Source: Pseudobdellovibrionaceae bacterium (GTDB lineage Bacteria > Bdellovibrionota > Bdellovibrionia > Bdellovibrionales > JAMPXM01). Taken from it: a DNA stretch of 10,365 nucleotides. The DNA lies in NCBI GenBank assembly GCA_022843085.1, contig JALHOI010000067.1:1-10365 (forward strand), read 5' to 3'. This document shows positions 5,554 through 10,365 of this stretch, in pieces; positions within the stretch are counted from its first letter, which is position 1, and each line of letters opens with the position of its first letter. Below the pieces are notes generated by a model that was given only the letters and a program-made list of their open reading frames with translations, was not told the origin of the DNA and did not search any database. Both the position numbers and the translations under genes were made by a program.

Positions 5554-6555
5554 CTAAATGTTTTTTTCAGACTTTTTGAAGTCTTCGGGCTCTTCGGGGC
5601 TCGTCAGCGAAGAAATATCGGGTGTAAACCTGGATTCAAATTTTAACAGCCGGATGGGACACTCTGGTACGTCGCACCGCCGACAATAGGCTTGGCGACA
5701 CGGATCGACATGCAGGTGAAGCTCTCCCGGCTGTGGATATTTCTTTAGCAACTTGGCTTCAAAAGCCTCGGTTCGTTCGTGTGCTTCAGCGACGTTCCAA
5801 AATTCAGGAACCACCGCGTGAGCATCGATGTGGTGAAAACGCCCCGAACGCATGATTCGAGTGTTGTGAATTTGAATGACTCCGCCGAAATCGACCTGCT
5901 TCAAAGCGGTGGCAAGCTGGGTTAAGATTTCGCGATCTTCTTCGTCAAGCAGACCGCCGACCGAAAGCCGCACCACGCGAAGTCCTGTCCAGCCAAGCTG
6001 AAGACCGACAACCATTGCGATGACTGGATCGAGCCAGTGAAGGCCGGTCCACTGCGCTAACAAGAGGCCCGCACCTACGCCGGCGCTTGTATAGAAATCA
6101 GACAAAATATGTTCGGCATTCGCAATCAGCGCGGGGGAACCGATTCGACGCCCAGTTCGACGCAGGAAAATTCCAAGTCCAAGGTTGCCAAGGCCACATC
6201 CAAACACGATTGCAGCACCAAGGCCCAAGGCCCCAATCGGCTGCGGTTGCAAGAGAGCCGGAACTGCTTCCAAGAAAATCATCACAGCGGCAAACGCGAT
6301 CAAACCGCCCTCAAAGGCCGCTGAAAAATACTCGATTTTACCGTGGCCGTAGGGATGCTCTCGATCGGCTGGTTTCGATGCGAAGCGAACGACGAAAATA
6401 GCGACGATGCCGACAACGACGTTGACGATCGATTCGAGAAAATCGGAGTAAACGCCTTGCGATTGGGTCAACCGCCAGCCGAAAAACTTAATTGCGGTAA
6501 GAAGGACACTTACGACAAGCGCCGCACTCGTGATTTTGAGAAGTCGCTTCTCCAT
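5554..6555 (-). CDS. Cation diffusion facilitator (CDF) family transporter with Cys-rich C-terminal motif
   Basis: A 333-residue inner-membrane divalent-cation exporter of the CDF family, probably Zn, Fe, Mn, Co or Ni for proton exchange. About six transmembrane helices fall near 10-27, 36-58, 80-100, 110-131, 150-170 and 174-195. Helix 2 carries SDFLESIVN (37-45), with Glu41 and Asn45 where many members have His/Asp and Asp. Helix 5 keeps the expected His149-x3-Asp153. The conserved loop HPYGHGKIEYF (67-77) is typical. The cytoplasmic domain has His-rich segments (FHHIDAH, 240-246; HLHVD, 280-284) and ends in a Cys cluster, C286-x4-C291-x2-C294-x4-C299, then an acidic/basic tail. This subgroup pattern is known, but the ion it moves cannot be read from sequence. 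Its ATG lies 18 bases after the GGDEF gene stop with no clear ribosome-binding site, which suggests one transcript. Confidence 0.93.
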   Translation of the reverse strand: MEKRLLKITSAALVVSVLLTAIKFFGWRLTQSQGVYSDFLESIVNVVVGIVAIFVVRFASKPADREHPYGHGKIEYFSAAFEGGLIAFAAVMIFLEAVPALLQPQPIGALGLGAAIVFGCGLGNLGLGIFLRRTGRRIGSPALIANAEHILSDFYTSAGVGAGLLLAQWTGLHWLDPVIAMVVGLQLGWTGLRVVRLSVGGLLDEEDREILTQLATALKQVDFGGVIQIHNTRIMRSGRFHHIDAHAVVPEFWNVAEAHERTEAFEAKLLKKYPQPGELHLHVDPCRQAYCRRCDVPECPIRLLKFESRFTPDISSLTSPEEPEDFKKSEKNI

Positions 6556-6573
6556 GCGGCGAGAGTAGCAGGC

Positions 6574-7557
6574 TTACGACGTCTTTTTAATGAAGAAACG
6601 CGACGGATCGTAGAGTTTCACGAGGTTTTTACCGGCATGCTTGGCGTCGTAGAGCGCGTGGTCGGCGGCCCTAACGAGGCCGCGGGCGTCAACATCGACA
6701 AGCCCGGGCATCGCGACGCAGACGCCGAGGCTTGCCGTCAGATTCATCGTTTTGCCGTCTTTAGTGAAGGGAGTCTCCTCGATCCGTTGACGGATACGGT
6801 CGGCAAATTTTTGTGCACCTTCCATCGAGGTTTCAGGAAGCGCGATCAGAAACTCGTCGCCCCCGTAACGAGCCGCAAAGTCGACGGTCCTGACGTTTTG
6901 CCGAATGATTTTGCCGACTTCAGCCAAGACATAACTTCCAAACAAGTGATCGTTCGTGTCGTTGACTCGCTTAAAAAAATCCATGTCCAGCATGATCACG
7001 CCAACCGACCGGCTGTACCGTTTGCCGCGATTAATTTCGTTTTCGAGACGATCGTAGATGGATCGCATGTTGTACAAACCCGTTAGATCATCGATGTCGA
7101 CAAGCTCTTGAAGGCGATGGTTAGCATCCGCAAGTCTGTCTTGCAGGTCTTTAATTCGAAGTTGAGACCGTACGCGAGCGAGAAGTTCGGTGGGTTCAAA
7201 GGGTTTGCAGATATAGTCGTCGGCACCCTCGTCGAGCCCGCGCACAACATCGCCGGTCTCGCTGCGCGCCGACACAAATATCACCGAAACGTACTTTTCC
7301 CGCTCACGCAATTTTTTGAGCATCTCGATTCCCGAGATCCCCGGCATGTTGATGTCGAGCAAGATGAGGTGCGGCTCTACCGTTTTCAAGCGCTCGAGGG
7401 CCTCTTCGGCCGACTCAGCCTGAACGACGTCATAACCCTCGTGAGTAAGTAGGGCTCCAACAAGTTTTAAATTGTCGAGGTCGTCGTCGACCATCATCAC
7501 AAGTCGTCGCTTCTTGGTTTCGATCGGATGGTGATGGGTCGCGGTTATTTCTGTCAT
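6574..7557 (-). CDS. Response regulator with REC and GGDEF domains (diguanylate cyclase)
   Basis: A 327-residue cytoplasmic regulator that should make cyclic di-GMP when its receiver domain is phosphorylated. REC domain (about 18-135): acidic pocket VDDD (23-26), phospho-acceptor Asp68 (LLDINMPG), switch Ser96 (FVSAR) and Lys118 (CKPFEP). A coiled-coil linker (about 136-153) leads to DLTGLYN. GGDEF domain (about 154-318): metal-binding DMDFFK (191-196) and an intact active site RYGGDEF (230-236). RTVD (223-226) sits five residues before the active site as an inhibitory RxxD site. The usual GHxxGD segment reads DHLFGS (203-208). The frame is open farther upstream to 7734, but that would overlap leuS and add a non-REC, Pro/Lys-rich stretch, so the ATG at 7557 is preferred. 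The N terminus has a His triplet (8-10). No partner kinase is in the window. Confidence 0.93.
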   Translation of the reverse strand: MTEITATHHHPIETKKRRLVMMVDDDLDNLKLVGALLTHEGYDVVQAESAEEALERLKTVEPHLILLDINMPGISGIEMLKKLREREKYVSVIFVSARSETGDVVRGLDEGADDYICKPFEPTELLARVRSQLRIKDLQDRLADANHRLQELVDIDDLTGLYNMRSIYDRLENEINRGKRYSRSVGVIMLDMDFFKRVNDTNDHLFGSYVLAEVGKIIRQNVRTVDFAARYGGDEFLIALPETSMEGAQKFADRIRQRIEETPFTKDGKTMNLTASLGVCVAMPGLVDVDARGLVRAADHALYDAKHAGKNLVKLYDPSRFFIKKTS

Positions 7558-7564
7558 TTTGATA

Positions 7565-7573
7565 ATCTTATCA
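7565..7573 (-). promoter_or_regulatory. Candidate extended -10 promoter of the GGDEF gene
   Basis: On the minus strand TGATAAGAT fits an extended -10 (TG-n-TAAGAT). Only seven bases (TATCAAA) separate it from the ATG at 7557, so initiation would fall at or just before the start codon. No Shine-Dalgarno sequence and no good -35 are visible. Confidence 0.4.
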
Positions 7574-7629
7574 GTACGCGGGCTCGGGGCCCCAGACCAG
7601 ATTCTCGGCTTCGGTTTCGGCCTCGACTT

Positions 7630-7638
7630 TGGTATAAC
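7630..7638 (+). promoter_or_regulatory. Extended -10 promoter of leuS
   Basis: TGGTATAAC fits an extended -10 (TG-n-TATAAT with one mismatch). Transcription would start near 7645, giving a leader of about 22 bases. A GAGGG at 7652-7656 serves as ribosome-binding site ten bases before the ATG. The -35 region (TTCGGT at 7610-7615) is weak, as is common with extended -10 promoters. Confidence 0.6.
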
Positions 7639-7666
7639 ATGAGAAAGCAACGAGGGTTCAACGCGA

Positions 7667-10108
7667 ATGGCATACGACCACAAGTCGATCGACTCAAAAT
7701 GGCAGAAGAAGTGGGATGAAGCGCAAGCTTTCAAGACCGAGGACGCACGCCTTACGAAAAAACCGAAGTACTACGCCCTCGATATGTTTCCTTACCCTTC
7801 GGGCTATGGCCTGCACGTTGGCCACTTGGCGTCGTATACTCCGACCGACATCGTGTCGCGCTACAAAAGAGCGATGGGTTTTAACGTTTTGCATCCGATG
7901 GGTTACGACTCGTTCGGTCTTCCCGCCGAACAGTTCGCCATTCAGACGGGAATTCACCCGGCCGAGACAACCGATAAGGCCATCGCCTCGTTTCGATCGA
8001 CCCTGAAGACGATGGGTTATTCGTTTGACTGGACCCGGGAAGTTTCAACCGCTGATCCTAAATTTTATAAGTGGACCCAGTTTATTTTCGAAAAGCTGTT
8101 CGAAAAAGGGCTCGCCTACCAGAAGGACGCACCCGTGAACTGGTGCCCCGAGCTTCGCACCGTTTTAGCGAACGACGAAGTTATCGACGGAAAATCCGAG
8201 CGCGGCGGCCATCCCGTCATCAAAGTCCCGATGAAGCAGTGGATGCTGAAGATCACCGACTACGCCGATCGCCTGATCGCCGATCTCGACAAAGTTGAGT
8301 GGCCCGACCGCACGGTTGAAGCCCAGCGAAACTGGATCGGTCGGTCCGAGGGCGCAAACGTCACCTTCGCTATTGACGGCGCCGTCGAGCGAACCGCGAA
8401 CTTAGACGTCTTCACGACCCGCCCCGACACCTTGTTCGGCGTGACATTCATGGTGGTCTCACCCGAACACCCAATTTTGAAAACGATTGTTCCGAAATCC
8501 CACCTGGCTTCGGTTCAAGCTTATCAGGCTTCGGCCGCTGCGAAGTCGGATGTCGACCGCAAGGCTGCGACCGAAAAAACCGGCGTTTTCACCGGCGCGT
8601 TCGCGCTGAATCCATTCTCTGGAAAATCGGTTCCGATCTGGACCGCCGACTACGTGATGATGGATTACGGAACCGGCGCAATCATGGCGGTGCCTGGTCA
8701 CGACGAGCGCGATTTTGAATTTGCTACGGCCTTCAAAATCGATATCGCGCGGGTGCTCGAAGGGGGCGATCTTCCCTTCACCGGCGATGGCAAGCTTGTG
8801 AATTCTGATTTTTTGAACGGGCTCGACAAGCCCGCCGCCATCAAAGCGGCCATCCAAGAAATCGAGAAACGCAAAATCGGAACAAAAGTCACACAATACA
8901 AACTTCGCGATTGGCTGTTTAGTCGTCAACGCTACTGGGGCGAACCGTTTCCGCTGGTTCATTTTCCAAATGGCGAAATTAAGACCGTGCCGCTTGATGA
9001 GCTTCCTGTTTTGCTTCCCAATGTGGCGGATTATAAACCAAGCGAACAGGGCGAGTCGCCGCTTGCGCGCGATCCGAATTTTCTGGCTTACGAAGGCATG
9101 GCGGCCGCTGGTCTACCGAAGACTATCGCCGCCGGAGCACGACGCGAAACCGATACGATGCCGGGTTCGGCCGGCTCGAGCTGGTACTTCCTTCGCTACT
9201 GCGATCCGCATAACAACGACGCCTTCTGCGACTTTGAAGTTCAAAAGTACTGGATGCCCGTCGATCTTTACGTGGGCGGCCCCGAGCACAGCGTAGGGCA
9301 TCTTCTTTACGCGCGCTTCTGGCAAAAAGTTTTGTTTGATGCCGGCCTGGTTTCGCACGACGAACCCTTTCAAAAGCTCGCTCACCAAGGAGCCGTGCTG
9401 GGCACCGACGGTGCCCGAATGTCGAAATCTCGAGGCAACGTCATCAATCCCGACGACCTACGCGCCCAAGTGGGGGCCGACGTGTTGCGAACGTTCGTTA
9501 TGTTTTTGGGGCCGATGTCGGCCGACAAGCCTTGGCAAGATCAAGGCATCGGCGGCGTTCAGCGATTTCTCGACCGTCTGTGGCGCGCATGTGTCGACGA
9601 AAATGGCGTGTTGATCGCCGACGACTCGCCCGTTCCGATGGAACTCAACAGACTTCTCCACAAGACGATCAAAAAGGTTGGCGAAGACATCGAGTCGATG
9701 AGCTTTAACACCGCGATCTCGGCCCTGATGATTCTCCTGAACGAAATTTACAGAACACCCGCGCGACCGCGAGCCGTGCTGAAGCCGCTGCTTCAGTTGG
9801 TTGCACCTTTTGCTCCGCACATGACCGAAGAATTGTGGGAGAAGTTCGGCGAAACCTCGTCGTTTATCTCGAACGCTTCGTGGCCCAAATTCGATTCGGC
9901 TTTGACAGTGGATTCGGTCGTCTCTATAGGTGTGCAAGTTAACGGAAAAGTGCGCGGAGTGATCGAGATCGACAAAGAGGCTTCAGAAGCCGATGCTTTG
10001 GCGAAGGCACTCGAAATTTCCGGAGTACAAAACGCGGTCGGTGGTAAGCCGATCGACAAGGTGATTTACAAAGCGGGTCGGATTTTGAACTTAATCGTCA
10101 AAGCCTGA
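7667..10108 (+). CDS. leuS: Leucyl-tRNA synthetase
   Basis: A class I aminoacyl-tRNA synthetase that charges tRNA-Leu with leucine using ATP in the cytoplasm. At 813 residues it is near the bacterial norm. Domains in order: Rossmann catalytic half with the HIGH motif as HVGH (50-53); a zinc-type insertion around WCPE (159-162); the CP1 editing domain with the threonine-rich FTTRPDT (249-255) and GHDERD (344-349), so proofreading should be intact; WYFLRY and GGPEHSVGHLLYARFW; the KMSKS loop as RMSKS (584-588); the anticodon-binding helix bundle with APFAPHMTEELW (from 713); and the C-terminal VQVNGKVRG (756-764). The insertion reads DGKSERGGHPV (174-184) and lacks the Cys pairs of the E. coli enzyme, like Bacillus-type LeuS. 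It is divergent from the GGDEF regulator and is followed 20 bases later by speA. Confidence 0.97.
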   Translation: MAYDHKSIDSKWQKKWDEAQAFKTEDARLTKKPKYYALDMFPYPSGYGLHVGHLASYTPTDIVSRYKRAMGFNVLHPMGYDSFGLPAEQFAIQTGIHPAETTDKAIASFRSTLKTMGYSFDWTREVSTADPKFYKWTQFIFEKLFEKGLAYQKDAPVNWCPELRTVLANDEVIDGKSERGGHPVIKVPMKQWMLKITDYADRLIADLDKVEWPDRTVEAQRNWIGRSEGANVTFAIDGAVERTANLDVFTTRPDTLFGVTFMVVSPEHPILKTIVPKSHLASVQAYQASAAAKSDVDRKAATEKTGVFTGAFALNPFSGKSVPIWTADYVMMDYGTGAIMAVPGHDERDFEFATAFKIDIARVLEGGDLPFTGDGKLVNSDFLNGLDKPAAIKAAIQEIEKRKIGTKVTQYKLRDWLFSRQRYWGEPFPLVHFPNGEIKTVPLDELPVLLPNVADYKPSEQGESPLARDPNFLAYEGMAAAGLPKTIAAGARRETDTMPGSAGSSWYFLRYCDPHNNDAFCDFEVQKYWMPVDLYVGGPEHSVGHLLYARFWQKVLFDAGLVSHDEPFQKLAHQGAVLGTDGARMSKSRGNVINPDDLRAQVGADVLRTFVMFLGPMSADKPWQDQGIGGVQRFLDRLWRACVDENGVLIADDSPVPMELNRLLHKTIKKVGEDIESMSFNTAISALMILLNEIYRTPARPRAVLKPLLQLVAPFAPHMTEELWEKFGETSSFISNASWPKFDSALTVDSVVSIGVQVNGKVRGVIEIDKEASEADALAKALEISGVQNAVGGKPIDKVIYKAGRILNLIVKA

Positions 10109-10128
10109 GGCACGAGAAGGAGTTAGCG

Positions 10129-10365
10129 ATGAAGGGTGAAATGCTTCGCGGAGAAGTCGGCGCAAACGGCAAAAAAGCAGGCGACGAGGCGAGCTGGTCG
10201 ACCGAAAAAAGCAAAGAGCTTTATGGCGTCAGCACCTGGGGCGCGACCTTCTTTGACGTGAACGAAAAGGGCAACATCGTCGTGACTCCGCACGGCCCGA
10301 CGGGACCAAACGTTGACCTCATGGAGCTCACCCAAGATCTTCAGGAACGCGGCATTCGCGTGCCA
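10129..10365 (+). CDS. speA: Biosynthetic arginine decarboxylase, N-terminal part (cut by window end)
   Basis: The first 79 codons of a SpeA-type, PLP-dependent arginine decarboxylase, which makes agmatine from arginine for polyamine synthesis. Recognition rests on the N-terminal family pattern WSTEKSKELYGVSTWG (23-38), then FFDVNEKGNIVVTP (41-54) and a helix starting VDLMELTQDLQERGIRVP, just before the alanine-racemase-like barrel that lies outside the window. The PLP lysine cannot be seen. A strong GAGAAGGAG (10114-10122) lies six bases before the ATG. The short gap to leuS and the lack of a terminator between them suggest read-through from leuS, although the two pathways are unrelated. Confidence 0.9.
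   Translation, partial: MKGEMLRGEVGANGKKAGDEASWSTEKSKELYGVSTWGATFFDVNEKGNIVVTPHGPTGPNVDLMELTQDLQERGIRVP

Noticed and set aside
6343..7086. 247-codon open frame on the + strand, antisense to the GGDEF and CDF genes
   Set aside because: It lies opposite two well-supported genes, its protein has no recognisable domain, and it crosses their junction. It is explained by codon bias on the other strand.
7558..7734. 59-residue N-terminal extension of the GGDEF regulator starting at 7734
   Set aside because: It would overlap the leuS start and promoter, reads as Pro/Lys/Arg-rich non-domain sequence, and the REC domain fits well with the ATG at 7557.
8459..8962. 167-codon open frame on the minus strand within leuS
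   Set aside because: It is antisense to the LeuS editing domain and shows no independent signals; the similar 9458-9937 minus frame is rejected for the same reason.

Overview
The window reads as ordinary chromosomal core sequence from a Gram-negative bacterium of moderate GC content. The diderm call rests on a lipobox lipoprotein, an exported gamma-glutamyltransferase with a Sec-type signal, and a signal-peptide-bearing hydrolase. Protein style and gene mix (REC-GGDEF regulator, TrmB, a Bacillus-like LeuS without zinc cysteines) would fit a Bdellovibrionota or other deltaproteobacterial-type lineage, but that placement is an impression and was not tested. I see no transposase, integrase, phage gene, CRISPR array, tRNA or rRNA. 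No gap between genes exceeds 300 bases.

Left part (1-2726): the window opens inside an unrecognised gene whose C-terminal 139 codons are present on the + strand. Next is a secreted alpha/beta-hydrolase-like protein (561-1568, +). It converges, 13 bases apart, on a minus-strand pair: trmB (tRNA m7G46 methyltransferase) and a small NTF2/SnoaL-like protein whose start overlaps the trmB stop by four bases.

Middle part (2727-5553): divergent from trmB is ggt, a full-length periplasmic gamma-glutamyltransferase that starts at a TTG. Its stop overlaps the GTG start of a four-helix DUF486 membrane protein, so the two are probably co-translated. A hairpin flanked by an A tract and a T tract (about 5132-5169) can end transcription from both sides. 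To its right, on the minus strand, lies a very small Ala/Pro-rich lipoprotein. Its upstream region holds an 11-bp perfect inverted repeat and several small palindromes; this is the least explained non-coding stretch in the window.

Right part (5554-10365): on the minus strand a REC-GGDEF diguanylate cyclase response regulator is followed after 18 bases by a cation diffusion facilitator with a Cys-rich C-terminal motif, and the lipoprotein lies downstream of both. Divergent from the GGDEF gene, leuS runs rightward and is followed after 20 bases by the start of speA (arginine decarboxylase), cut by the window edge. Both divergent genes have an extended -10 type promoter candidate; the one for the GGDEF gene sits so close to the ATG that a leaderless mRNA is possible.

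I do not see a convincing new multi-gene system. The items most worth a second look are the inverted-repeat leader of the small lipoprotein, the possibly leaderless GGDEF regulator, the variant metal site and Cys cluster of the CDF transporter, and the unplaced C-terminal fragment at the left edge.
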